From NCBI GenBank assembly GCA_910589415.1, contig OU342633.1, forward strand, positions 7,230,858 to 7,294,857: a stretch of DNA of 64,000 nucleotides, in the 5' to 3' direction. The position numbers and the translations under genes were made by a program. The notes under the pieces were generated by a model. That model was not told where the DNA came from, did not search any database, and worked only from the letters and a program-made list of their open reading frames with translations. The stretch comes from Malachius bipustulatus (lineage: Eukaryota > Arthropoda > Insecta > Coleoptera > Melyridae). Below are positions 1-11,156 of the stretch, one piece after another; positions within the stretch are counted from its first letter, which is position 1; every line of letters begins with the position of its first letter.

Positions 1-325
1 GGATGCGATCGGGAGTCGACGCGACCCAAGGACAAACAACACCAACACCATGACCATGATTCGGATACGCAAAATCCGACATTCCATTCCAACTCGAACT
101 GCGTGACTGAATGCATCGCGACTTAATAATTAATTATTCAACACATCCTTAATCATATTAGAATAATCTCTTATTTAAATATTTGTTATTATACTTCGAA
201 TATAATTTTGATTTGGATTGGGTCTTGTTTTATTAGAAAAATAAACTCAATTAATACAATTCATATAAAAATAAAAACTTAATTAGTGAAAATTAAAATT
301 CAAAATAATCACATTAAAGCTTAAA
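1..325 (+). repeat. 5' LTR of Gypsy-1, cut by the window edge
   Basis: Positions 1-325 repeat at 4958-5282 with a constant offset of 4957 and about four substitutions in 323 bases (for example near 91, 106, 116 and 292). Similarity stops at 326/5283. The two copies flank gag/pol-like coding sequence, so this is the right part of a 5' LTR whose left end lies outside the window. Divergence of about 1% suggests a fairly young insertion, which contrasts with the several stops in its ORFs. Confidence 0.9.
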
Positions 326-338
326 TCAGAAGTGGGAT
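326..338 (+). promoter_or_regulatory. Putative tRNA primer-binding site of Gypsy-1
   Basis: TCAGAAGTGGGAT begins exactly where LTR similarity ends. It resembles the core of leucine-tRNA type primer-binding sites known from some LTR elements (mdg3/micropia-like and ERV-L type). The position is seen directly; the tRNA assignment is from memory of those families. Confidence 0.55.
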
Positions 339-365
339 AGATCTTGCGTTTCAGCAGTGAGAATT

Positions 366-1351
366 ATGGAAGAGTTATTGTCAGAAGTGTTGAAAACTTT
401 CAAGTCTGGAAGAACGGCCCCAGAACAGGTCGAGTTGCCAATATTTTGATCAGACAGGGATGAAGCAGAGAGTTGACTGCAGCAGATCCAGGCAATAAAA
501 GATGAGTTTGGTTGGTCAGACCTGCAAGTGGTGGTAAGATTGGGAAATTACCTTACTAAAGATTCAAAATTGTGGTATGAAAATTGGTCTCCTGTTAAGA
601 GAGATTGGGAAACTTTTAAAAGGGAGTTCTTGGAGGCATTTCCACGTAAGAAAATTCTTGGCTTACTTTTATGTGAAGCAGCTAATTTTAAAAGTTCCTC
701 ATGTAATACTTATGTGTCATATGTACATCAAAAATTATTTTTGTTGAAGAGTGTTCGAGCTGCATGGTCTGTGAAAGATTTAATTCAGTTAATTATATTT
801 GGAATCTCTGAGCAGAAAACTCGTGATTCTTTGATTATGCGTGATTTCGAATCGATCTCTGATTTAATTAGTTATTTAGGAACGATTCCAAAGCCGTCGA
901 TTCCGAGTACGGAATACAATAATCATAATTATGGGCCGATTGCGAAGCGACCTCGAATAGATCGAGAAACTGCCGTGTCTGCGGCTGGTGCTAGTGCTGC
1001 TGTAAGTGCGAGGCATGAAAAAGAAATGCGAGTCTGTTTCCATTGCAACCGGGTGGGCCACATGAAACGTAATTGCCGAGAATTATTAAACGCTCATAAA
1101 ACCCATAATCGATTTAGAAATACAATACCTGGCTCTTAATTATTAAATCAGGTTAATACCCCAAATGTAACAGAACCTAAGTTGCCTCTAAAAATTGAAA
1201 ATAAAGACACATGCCAATTTTGTTTTAAACAAGGTCATCTAGCCGAAAGATGTTTCATTAAAAGGGGAATTGAAGACCGAAAAAATGTAAATTTGATAGC
1301 AGTTAATAAGAATGTTGTTCCAATAACAATCAAAGTTGATTCTCTTATTTT
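366..1351 (+). pseudogene. Gypsy-1 gag-like ORF with two zinc knuckles, broken
   Basis: This is the Gag structural protein of a Ty3/gypsy retrotransposon, which forms the particle and binds element RNA. An ATG at 366 opens a frame that also contains 528-1139. The frame has premature stops near 450 and 477, at 1137-1139 and before the protease. A CCHC knuckle (CFHCNRVGHMKRNC) lies at about 1034-1077 and a second (CQFCFKQGHLAERC) at about 1210-1252. The middle part, with WYENW and a predicted helical region, looks like a retrotransposon Gag core. The protease frame downstream is shifted relative to gag, as is usual for gypsy elements. The nonsense codons make this copy non-functional. Confidence 0.8.
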
Positions 1352-4300
1352 TTGGGACTAATTGATACAGGAGCAGACATTTCTTTAACTTCCGATAAAT
1401 TTATTACAAAATTTCAACATAAATTGGAAAAATGTGAAACGAAAATATCCGGCATTGTTCCGGGCATACTTGTGTCTGAATGTAAGTTTCAAGCGGATGT
1501 CGAAATTACTGGACAACGAACCCGTTTGAATTTTGTGTTAGTACCAGCTGAATGTCTAGACGATTTCGATGTTCTCGTTGGTTGCGATTTATTCCTGAAT
1601 AATCAACTGGCTGCGGTTACCGATTGCGATGGAACCCGTGTAGTTCGTCGTCAATTACCGGGCATTCTACGCATATCGGAAAATGAACAGGTTTCTAAAT
1701 ACAACGCTCCTGATGAGTATTTAGTGCAGGTTACTTCCTTATTGGATCAATTTTCAGATATGATTGCAACTGGTAATAATGTTTCACTAGTAAATAACAC
1801 ATCTTTGGATATTAATTTATTTGACAACCACATTGTATATAGGCGATCTTACAGATTGGCTGCAAGCGAGAAAATTGAACTTGGAAAGATCGTTCAAGAT
1901 TTATTAGACCATAATATTATTCGTGAGAGCTGTTCCCCATATTCGAGTCCAGTTCTTCTAGTAAGAAAGAAAAATAATTCTTACAGAATGGTAGTAGATT
2001 TTCGCGAATTAAATTCCCATACAGTCAAAGATCGTTACCCTATGCCGAGGATAGATGATCAATTGGACAAATTAGGTCAAGGCAAGTATTTCACTTCTTT
2101 GGACATGAATTCAGGTTTTTACCAGATACCTATTAGTCCAGACTAGATCGAGAAGACAGGTTTCGTCACTCCAGATGGTCATTATGAGTTCGTACGCATG
2201 CCATTTGGTTTGGCAAATGCTCCAGCTGTTTTCCAGAGGGCGGTAAATAAAGCTTTGGGTTCTCTTAAGGATAACGTCGCTCTAGTTTATTTAGACGACA
2301 TATTGATTCCGTCCAAGACTATCCAAGAAGGGTTAGCTTCACTTAAACTTGTGTTAGAAGCATTGAGGAAGGCTGGTTTCTCCCTAAACATTTCAAAATG
2401 TTTCTTTTTGCAATCAAAAATTGAATATTTAGGGCAGGAGATCTCTTCTGAGGGTATACGTTCCTGTGAAAGAAAAGTCGAATCACTTCGTAAGGCTCAA
2501 TCTCCGAAAAATATTAAACAGACCCGCCAGTTCATGGGCTTAGCAAGTTACTTTCGCAAGTATATTCCTGAGTTCGCTCATAGAACTACCTGCATAACAT
2601 CACTTACTAAAAACAATGCTCCTTCTCTGTGGACTGACGAACATGAGAAAGCTAAGCAATATGTTATAGATTGTTTGACATCTGAGCCCTTATTAGTAAT
2701 CTTTAACCCTAAGCTTCCTACAGAGCTGCATACCGATGCCAGCGCTTTTGGCTATGGTGCAGCATTACTCCAGAAATATGATGGACAAAATAAAGTCGTG
2801 TCCTATTACAGTAAGCGAACTACTCCAGCCGAAGCCAAGTATCATTCATACGAATTGGAAACACTAGCCATAGTAAATGCTTTGAAATTCTTTCGAGTCT
2901 ATCTGGTCGGAATACATTTCACTATTGTGACAGATTGTAATTCAGTAAAAGCTACTGAACGCAAAAAAGGAAATTATTCCTCGAATAGCTAGGTGGTGGA
3001 CGTATTTACAAGATTTTAATAACGATATTGTGTATCGCAAAGGTTCATCTTTAGGGCATGTTGACTATCTCAGTCGAAATCCTGTTTCCATACTCAGGGT
3101 GTCCGCTTAAGACTCATGGCTACACATCGAGCAAAAAGGTACGCCGATGTTAAGCAGTTGCTAACATTGCTGCGTGAGGGTAAACTCGATTCTAAACAGT
3201 ATGTAGAGAAAAATGGGCTTTTGTGTCACCAAACTATTTTAAATGATAAAACTAAGATTTTCAGGTATTTTGTGCCGAGACATAGCAGATTGGGACCGTT
3301 GCGTCTATTTCATGATGAGCAATGTCATATAGGTGTAGATAAAACTGTGGACTCGATCCTTAAACACTTTTGGTTCCCAAAGTTGAGATCATTTGTTCGC
3401 AAATATGTCAAACACTGCCTGGTTTGTGCAGTAAAGAAAACTCGAACGGGACCACTACAGGGTCTAATTAAATTGTCAGAAAAGCCGAGTGAACCGCTAC
3501 ATACCTTACACATCGATTGTCTAGGCCCATTGCCAGCTGTTGATGAATACAAGCACGTATTTGTAATAATCGACGCATTTAGCAAATATTGCAATCTTGT
3601 TCCACTAAAATCCTTAAAAGCTTCCGAAACCGAGCAGGTCTTACAAAATTTTATCTCATTGTTTGGCACTCCAAAGCTTATTGTCATGGACTCCGGTTAA
3701 AACTTTCATAATGCCAAAGTGTGCGAACTTCTAGATAAGTGGCACATAGACTATCATTTCATTACTCCAGATGTACATAGGGCAAATGGTCAAGTAGAGC
3801 GTTATATGCGCACTATAATGAATTTAATCCGTATTGAAACGTGACTAAAAACAGGATGGCCAAACACCTTGTGGAAAATACAATTAGTATTAAATACCAC
3901 TGTTCAAAAAACGACACAAGAATAACCACTACAGGTACTGATTGGCATACAGACTAGCACACCACTCATCCAGGCAGCTCTTATTGATTTGAGCCATGAT
4001 ATAACCCCTGTACGCAACTTAGCTTTAGACCGTAGTCGTCTTGTTGAACGTCTGAGACCAAGAGAAGCAGACAAACTCAATTCTAAGAGACGAGATAATG
4101 TGAAATATTGCATTGGAGATTTTGTATTGCTATACAGGGCTTCCAAAATGCATGTTAGCAAAACTGATTTTGAATTCATGGGACCATATGAAATTATGTC
4201 TATTACTGATCAAGGTAGATTTGAATTAAAACGGGTTGGTAAAAATAAAATTGTCAAGGCGGCGAAAGAACAGCTTCGACCTTGGCCTACTGAGTGGAGT

Positions 4301-4399
4301 CTTACCTCAGATGTGAGTGACCTACTGGAAATGTTAGAAAATGATGAAGGTAATTTTAATAAATTTATTATCTGTTTTTGCCTTGATTCCGGTTTTTGA
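1352..4399 (+). pseudogene. Gypsy-1 pol (protease, RT, RNase H, integrase), broken
   Basis: This is a Ty3/gypsy polyprotein in the order protease, RT, RNase H, integrase. Protease has IDTGADIS near 1364. RT has the DFRELN block and the catalytic YLDD near 2287. RNase H begins with HTDASAFGYG near 2732. Integrase shows an HHCC zinc finger (about 3311-3430), catalytic Asp near 3514 and 3690 and Glu in GQVERY near 3800. The C-terminal integrase region runs to 4399. Most of it stays in one frame but is broken by TAG near 2144, a frameshift in an A-run near 2970, TAA near 3698 (next to the second catalytic Asp), TGA near 3842 and TAA near 3923. A defective copy; closest to the mdg3/micropia style by the primer site, with low certainty. 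Confidence 0.9.
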
Positions 4400-4570
4400 C
4401 AGAGCCGAAGGTGGAGTCAGCATACATCCACGTAGACGCATTAACATGAACCATAGAGAGTCATGTGAATGGAAGCAAGAGATTTCTTGAGCAAAAAAAA
4501 AATTCTATCGCATTAAGTATTTTTTTATAATAACTATTCCGATAGCTATCATCCAAGTTGAGATGATGAG

Positions 4571-4687
4571 AGTTGTGTACCATGAGAGTACCTACAACTA
4601 CTATTTTTGAGTTGTGTACCATGAGAGTACATACAAGCACCATTTTTGAGTTGGGGTACCAGGAGAGTATCCGCAACTCTGATTAAA
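4571..4687 (+). repeat. Three-copy 39-bp tandem repeat in the Gypsy-1 3' region
   Basis: Three units start at 4571, 4610 and 4649, each beginning AGTTGTGTACC or AGTTGGGGTACC and containing GAGAGTA. A fourth, decayed GAGAGT lies near 4730. The array lies left of the part of the 3' LTR that can be matched to the 5' copy and is probably U3 sequence. Confidence 0.8.
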
Positions 4688-4957
4688 GAACTGTGAGATA
4701 AGTTTTGTTTCTTTTGAAATATGCTACCTTGAGAGTGCATATTAATAAAAGCTTTGAATGATCTGGGATAAAATATTTATCCCTCGAGATAAAGTTGTGT
4801 TGATTCTATGTTACAGCTGACCCTGAGGATGAAAATTGTTCCGAGAGCGAAACATTAGTCAGTCCGGCCGTGTTAGCGACAGAGGAGGAAATATCGGCAG
4901 AACTGGCAACAAGCCCATCGCCGCCTCATCTCAAGTAGTGCCCGCAGCTGGCCTACT

Positions 4958-5282
4958 GGATGCGATCGGGAGTCGACGCGACCCAAGGACAAACAACACC
5001 AACACCATGACCATGATTCGGATACGCAAAATCCGGCATTCCATTCCAACCCGAACTGCGTGGCTGAATGCATCGCGACTTAATAATTAATTATTCAACA
5101 CATCCTTAATCATATTAGAATAATCTCTTATTTAAATATTTGTTATTATACTTCGAATATAATTTTGATTTGGATTGGGTCTTGTTTTATTAGAAAAATA
5201 AACTCAATTAATACAATTCATATAAAAATAAAAACTTAATTAGTGAAAATTAATATTCAAAATAATCACATTAAAGCTTAAA
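4958..5282 (+). repeat. 3' LTR of Gypsy-1 (part alignable to the 5' copy)
   Basis: Matches 1-325. The true left end of this LTR must lie further left, between the pol stop at 4399 and 4958, but cannot be fixed because the 5' copy is truncated by the window. The right end is at 5280-5282. The target duplication cannot be tested for the same reason. Confidence 0.9.
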
Positions 5283-5784
5283 ATACAATTATTATAATAG
5301 TACCTACTTTAAAATAAAGATAGGAAAGTAGGTATTTTAGTCCAGACAACCACTAAATTCAGGAATACGGGTGCGAGCCTCGTATTTAAAGATCTCGACG
5401 GTAATTATTAATTAAAGGTGGAATAACACCTGTTAAAAGCGGCGTGATTATTATTAAATTTAGTAAAAGAAATTTACTTACAAATAAGAAATTTAATTTA
5501 CATATCAATACTCGACTATTCAATTTCCGGGACGGACCAGGTCTAGCCTGAATTGAGTCTCGAACCTACTGCCTTTGAATTTCCAATTTTTCTTGGGTGG
5601 TGGTCTCAACACTGGCGAGTTCCCTGCTACCCTCTCTTTCCCATCGTTTTCCTTCATACCCTGATGTGGGATTCAATTATTTTAAGTTTTGCTTCAAGAG
5701 ATATTTTGTTTGATTTGGCAACCTTGTCGATGGACAGGGGATGTTTAGAAGTTCAGGAACGCGCTGTTCGGGGAGAAGAGCGTA
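5283..5784. other. No gene seen (flank of Gypsy-1)
   Basis: AT-rich sequence without a convincing coding frame or terminal repeat. The 88-codon frame starting at 5553 has no family motif and runs into the left TIR of the next element, so it is not taken as a gene. Confidence 0.5.
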
Positions 5785-6555
5785 AAGGCGGGCGGCCATT
5801 GCGCACGAAGCTAAGCTAAGCGAAACGAACTGAAGCTGAGTTAAGCTAAACGAAGCGAAGTAAACTCGGCCATTGGAAGCGAATATCCCAAAAGGGATTG
5901 CTTAGTTTAAGAGCAACGTACGTGGAGCTATGAACCATAAATTGTTGTTATTAGATTTAAGTTCGGATTCTGACGAATAAAATTTTGAAGAAAATCAGAA
6001 AGTGGCATTGTTATGTTCGAAAAAGAAGAAAAAGAAGTACTGGATAAGTGGTTTTATGAAAACAAGAGAAACTTTTGGCGAATTTCATAAATTAATAAAT
6101 AATGAATTATCAGATGAAAGGTTTAAGAACTACTTTAGAATGACACGCGCTGAATTTTATGAATTGCACGAGATGATTTCTGAAGACATCAAAAAGCAAG
6201 ACAGTAATTTTCGAAAAGCCATTGGGAGCAAGGAACGACTAGCAATTTGCTTAAGGTGTTTTCTTTAATATACAATACACTACAATAATTAACTCAGATA
6301 TTTTTATTTATTTTTATTTTACCTTTCTACGACATACGTACATACGAAACTGAGCTAATAAGCTAAGGAATATTCGCTCGGACCTGTCTCAAGCTAAAGC
6401 CAGCGAAGTTTAAGAACTTAGTTTATCTTCGCTGGCACATCTTCGTTTAGTTTCGCATCAATTGCCGCGCTTCATAAGATTACATAGGAGCTAATTTATA
6501 AAAATCTTACCTCTGCTTCGCTTAGCTTAGCTTCGCGCGCAATGGCCGCCCGCCT
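5785..6555 (+). mobile_element. PIF/Harbinger element with internal deletion, TAA duplication
   Basis: The ends are inverted: AGGCGGGCGGCCATTGCG at 5785 and its complement ending at 6555. The terminal repeat is about 41 bp with one mismatch. Both ends abut TAA (5782-5784 and 6556-6558), the 3-bp target duplication typical of PIF/Harbinger. The inner flanks carry many AAGCTAAGC/GCGAAG-like subterminal repeats. At 771 bp it keeps only the N-terminal part of a transposase, so it is a deletion derivative that could move only with help from another source. Confidence 0.92.
5930..6268 (+). pseudogene. PIF/Harbinger transposase, N-terminal fragment
   Basis: The ATG at 5930 is in frame with the longer block from 6002. 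One TAA near 5977 interrupts it, and a real-looking stop at 6266 truncates it. The segment YFRMTRAEFYELHEMI followed by KERLAICLR is the region that precedes the DDE domain in HARBI1/PIF transposases; a basic run of seven lysines sits upstream. The catalytic domain is entirely missing, as expected from the small size of the host element. Lies inside the TIRs at 5785 and 6555, which supports the family call. Confidence 0.75.
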
Positions 6556-6558
6556 TAA

Positions 6559-8843
6559 GACGTCGTCGAGCGAGAACGAAGCGAAGCGAAGGTTCCAAGA
6601 CTGTTATTATTTCACTACTGTGCTGTTCTTACATCAACTTATTTCATTTAAGTATTTTGTAATAACCTTTTCAACTAATAAAATATCAACATCATCACTA
6701 CGTGGGTTACATTAAAATTCCTACACTGACTACGTTGCCGTGTCGGTCAACGGAGTCGATTATTTGGCGAAAGTAACAGTTAGAATTCCGAAATACTAAA
6801 CTTACAATAATAATTCATTATAAACATTCTATGACACCAGTTCAGTCAAACCCAGTCATGTCCTATCTAGAGTTCTTTCAAAGTAGGTCAAGTCCACTAA
6901 GGTCATTCAAAACCAGTCATCTCCACTAATTTTTTTTTTAATTCCTGAGCTTAATTTTCTAAATTTATTTTGCTTCTTTTGGCAATATCTAATAAAAACT
7001 ACAGCCTTAAGCTCATACAATAGACAGAAATTTCGTAAATATAATAGAAATAGCCCTTTCGCTCACTGTGTCCTAAATTTAGGACCCTACTTTGTAATTC
7101 GACAAAAATATTTTTTGAATCGATATTTGTCACTAAAGCCCATATGTAACGATCCAGTTTTTAGTACAAGTTTTACTCAATTTTTTAGGATACTAAATTT
7201 AGGACAAATTCATACAAGTTTTGTCTCCAATTTTTGGTAAATTTTTTAGTTTAGGGAAGTTGTCCTATTTTTCGTCAAATTTAATTGACAAGCATTCGTT
7301 CTTATTACCCGTTAGGCATCGTGATCAATCGGACTTTCTTTTCATTGGAAACTATTTGACAACTAATAAAATAAATACAAAGAAATTTAAATTTGCGTCC
7401 TGTTTACCATTTATTTTACAATTTGCATGTTATTTGGGTGATTTGCAGTGCTTAAATAAGTCCAGAAAATATCATTGAAAGGCAGCAGTAATTTAATCTG
7501 GTAAGTAAAAGATATAAATAGTTAGAAATGTGCTTTCTGGTACTTATATCAATTCTTCATCATTTATTATATGTATGTTATACGTTTGTTTGAATATAGA
7601 ATTTCTTTCACAGGTTCCACATTAGCATGTAGTGAAAGGGTCCCCTGAACATGAACACGTGTGTTCACTGAATGACAGAAAAGTATCCATATAGTGAACT
7701 GGTGGACTTCAAGAAGAAATACGGGAGCTGCCGTATTTTTCAGCTTATTAATTCGACACCAATTTTTTTAACTTTATGTAAGTTTATGTAAATAGGAACT
7801 TATTAAGTATTATTGTAGCCTTAAAGTTAAATTTTCCAAATTTCAACGGATTATACTTCATCAGCAAATGCCCCATGTTTTCATCTGTTTAGAGGTAATA
7901 AATGATACTTACTATATTTTTGAGGTATTATAATGTAGGTATTTTGATATAAAAACTATAATAAATTTGAAAATTGGATGTATACCTATGTTAACAGAAA
8001 TATTTGTTACATAGTTTTAAAAATCTTTCAAGATATTTTTTTTTATACCTATGAGATACACATAGTTTTAAAAATCTTTCAAGATATTTTTTTTATACCT
8101 ATGAGATACTTATAATACTTTTTAACTTATACAATTGGTTGCCTTTTTAACTATAAAAAACTAATCAATAAAAGTTAATAATAAACGTACCTGTTCTTTT
8201 CATTTAACCACAAATAATATTAATGCACTTTTCAATAGTAACGAATATTCGCTGACGTTATTATTGAAAATTGTGTTAATTAATTATTATGTGGACTTCC
8301 AAATAGTCAGAATTCAAAGATATAATTTAAATTTAAATATCCCGCCAACCGATATACCCCCACCACCGTCATAAATGCTTTTTAGTTACGGCACCTCGCG
8401 GGCAGGGGGAGCTCAAGTTTGTATCCAAAATATTTACAAAATTTTTAGAACCTGTCCTATTTTTCATCAATTAAATGACATAACTGAAGTGGAAATCTGG
8501 GGAAATTGTTGTTTGTAGGTTACAATATTGAGATGTTGGTAGCTAAAGTCGACTTTCTAACAGGAAGGAGCATGTGTGGATTTGACGTTGAACGGGATGG
8601 TTTACCAATATGGCGGCTGCTTCAGTTTTTAAAGCTGATTAAACGCCAATAACTTCACTAACCTACATTATATTATATAACTATAAAATAATATTGCATC
8701 ACACTTTAACGTTTTACAACAAAATATACTACAATTAAACACAAAAAAAAAAAACAAGAGTGAAACACAGGACACGTCAGAGGTCAGAACCATGACGTGT
8801 CCTTTTATTTATTATGAGAATTATTTAATTGTGAATAATCACA
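6559..8843. other. No gene seen; AT-rich, weak internal repeats
   Basis: No frame with family features. A near-palindrome TCCTAAATTTAGGA lies near 7069. Two stretches near 7207-7290 and 8412-8480 share the phrase TGTCCTATTTTTC and surrounding AT-rich text, perhaps decayed copies of one repeat. The 85-codon frame at 7221 overlaps this and has no recognisable motif. Confidence 0.4.
8010..8109 (+). repeat. 51-bp tandem duplication
   Basis: Two nearly identical copies of CATAGTTTTAAAAATC... start at 8010 and 8061, both ending in ATGAGATAC, with a one-base difference in the T-run. Recent slippage-type duplication. Confidence 0.85.
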
Positions 8844-9945
8844 ATGTCTTGGTCTCATGATCAGGTTATTTCTTTAATAGAATTATATAGAGAAAGGCCT
8901 TGCCTCTAGGTATCAGGTAAAAAGTTCAAATTATAAAAACAAGCACATGAGAACCACTGCTTATGAAAGCATGGTAAGAGAACTAAAAAATATTCGTCCT
9001 GGAATAACTATAACTGAAATAAAATCGAAAATCAATGGACTTAGAACAAACTTTGCAACAGAACACCGAAAGTACTTGAAATCGAAGCATAGTGGCATGG
9101 ATGAAGACTCTGTAAGTAGTTTTAATATATCTTAAATGTTATATAGATGCAATACTGGTATCTGCCAGTCATGAGGCCAGTCACTTTGTAATGTCCTCGA
9201 CTTTTACGAATAGCATATTCTAAACTGTTTCTCTTGAATGATTTCAGCTGTACGTACCATCACTCTGGTATTATGAATACCTTTTATTTCTATTGGACCA
9301 CATCGCTGTGAGAAAGTCTACTGACTCTATCGGAGAGCTGTCCCAGGAATTAAGTGAAAACAGTGTTTCACTGACATGTGATGAGAGCACCACAGATGGC
9401 AAGACTGAACAACAAGCTGAGAAATCAAACGTCTGTTCTGTATTAGTAATAATGACCTAACAAAAAAAAAATATAATACGACACTGAATTATTATAAATA
9501 TTTCATGACACTCTGTTATTCATTATAGGATGAAGACACTGATGCATTTTATTATACACTGGATAGAAATATTGAAATCATAAATGAAGACGAAAATGAG
9601 TCTCTTTCAGACCAACCTAGTACTAGTACCTCCATGGTCACTCCTAAAAGTTATACCTCACTCAGTAATCGTACTGCTGGTTCGACCAAAAAGAGAAAAA
9701 TAAATCATGATGATTCTTTCCTGGATGCTGCCAGTGGTGCTATAAAAAAAATTTCCACGGCTTTAGAACAGAACCAAAACCAGAGAAATCTAGCGACAGA
9801 GAAGCCTGACAATGACCACTTGACAACTTTTGGTAATTTTGTGGTAAGCCGGTTACGGATGATAAAAAATGATGACCTAGTGACTGCAGCTGAAGAAAAG
9901 ATTACCACAATTTTATTTAATATTTATAAAGAAAGTAAAAAATAG
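8844..9945 (+). pseudogene. Harbinger-associated MADF/Myb-like protein, three exons, exon 1 damaged
   Basis: PIF/Harbinger elements usually carry a second ORF for a MADF (Myb/SANT-like) DNA-binding protein that helps the transposase. Exon 1 opens at ATG 8844 (MSWSHDQVISLIELYRERPC), hits TAG at the usual tryptophan position near 8908, and changes frame before YKNKHMRTTAYESM (from 8932). A donor GTAAGT follows 9111. Exon 2 starts at 9248 after TTTCAG and encodes YVPSLWYYEYLLFL, the end of the MADF domain. It probably ends near 9442. Exon 3 starts at 9529 after ATTATAG and runs to 9945, with a basic KKRK patch and a BESS-like C-terminal helix region. All junctions are phase 0. The converging transposase lies just downstream on the other strand. 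Confidence 0.75.
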
Positions 9946-10030
9946 TATAGTAAACATACATTTTTATTATTTATTAATAAAAACTTGATTTCATTTATTT
10001 TATTTAATTCATTTCTAGCCATTATTATTG

Positions 10031-10620
10031 CTACATATCAAAATTTCTAACAGCTTCTTCTTGCCAAGGCACTGCTCCAGTATCTGAGCAGAAATAATCT
10101 TTAAACTCATTACGGACATTTCTCGCTGCATCCATAGATTTATTGCCACTTTGTCTCCCAATACTTCTTATTTGCTGCAACGAATTTTCCGTTTCCTGGC
10201 TTATGTCAGTGTATGAAATTCCATTTTCAGTGGCTAAATAATTGTGAAGAGCCACACAAGCTAGAGTTATTTTTTCGACTTTTGGTGCACGAAGATTTAT
10301 AGGATTGAGTAACACTCAAAACCGATTAGCCAAAATACCGAATGCATTTTCTATTACTCTTCTTGCCCTTGATAGCCGATAATTAAATATTCTTTCACCA
10401 TGTGACAATCCTCTTTGGGGGTATGGCTTCATTAACACATCTTTATGTGGAAAGGCATCATCTGCAACTATCACATATGGAATTGCCATATCTCTACCTG
10501 GTAATGCTTCTGCAGGAGGGAAATACAAAGAATTGCATCCTAAAACCTTAGCTAGGGTAGATTCTCGAAATGCACCTCCATCACTGACTCTCCCGTTAAC
10601 ACCCACATTATCCGAGTTAA
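10031..10620 (-). pseudogene. PIF/Harbinger DDE transposase, C-terminal half
   Basis: Cut-and-paste transposase with a DDE_Tnp_4 type domain. Reading leftward from 10620 the frame carries GVNGRVSDGGAFRES, then PYVIVADDAFP (a catalytic Asp), then ERIFNYRLSRARRVIENAFG (catalytic Glu region) and LACVALHNYL. One in-frame TGA near 10316, probably from an Arg codon, splits it into two frames. The N-terminal half with the first catalytic Asp is missing, because sequence unrelated to it begins at about 10620. It converges on the MADF gene, with about 85 bp between the stops, the usual two-gene Harbinger arrangement. Confidence 0.85.
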
Positions 10621-11156
10621 AAATAATTCAATGAGAGCTGACATGTTTGGAAGTTCGTACGTCGTGTGTCGAAATTTGTGGAGCTTTTTGGTGAAAAATA
10701 ATTAGTTTCTCCTGTTCAAAAAAATTCCTGGTAAGTGAAATATGTTTAGTTATGATCATCCATTCGTAAAATTTTAGGTTTTCCTAGAATTTAGAGCTTT
10801 TTCTTATACCAACAATTATGTCCTAATATTAGTACGTTGTGAACAAACATGATTTATATGATTTATAAGCATAACCTAAATTTTGTGCGGTTTCTCCTAA
10901 AAACTGGGTGTATTTTCAGTTCTTACCTCAAGAAAATGGAGTCAAAACCAAGTAGAAAGCAGGAAAAATATAGAAGGCCTCTAACAGATGAGGAATTGTT
11001 TCAGCTTATAGAAAGTGGGCTATCTGACATAAAATATCTCAGTGGAGAAGAAGATGATTTAGGCTGGGGATCTGACCAAGAGGATCAATTAGAAGAGAAT
11101 CAATTAGAAGAAACCCTAGGAGAGGAACAATCAGAAGGTACTTACCTACGTACATA

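Noticed and set aside
4836..5090. 84-codon frame near the Gypsy-1 3' end
   Set aside because: Most of it lies in the LTR copy that also occurs at 1-135; no family motif. LTR sequence read by chance.
5540..5570. GAGTCTCGAACC resembling an inverted tRNA B box (SINE head)
   Set aside because: No A box at the right spacing, no tRNA fold, no tail.
5553..5819. 88-codon frame
   Set aside because: Runs into the Harbinger TIR and has no protein-like features.
7221..7478. 85-codon frame
   Set aside because: No motif, AT-rich surroundings with related non-coding text near 8412.
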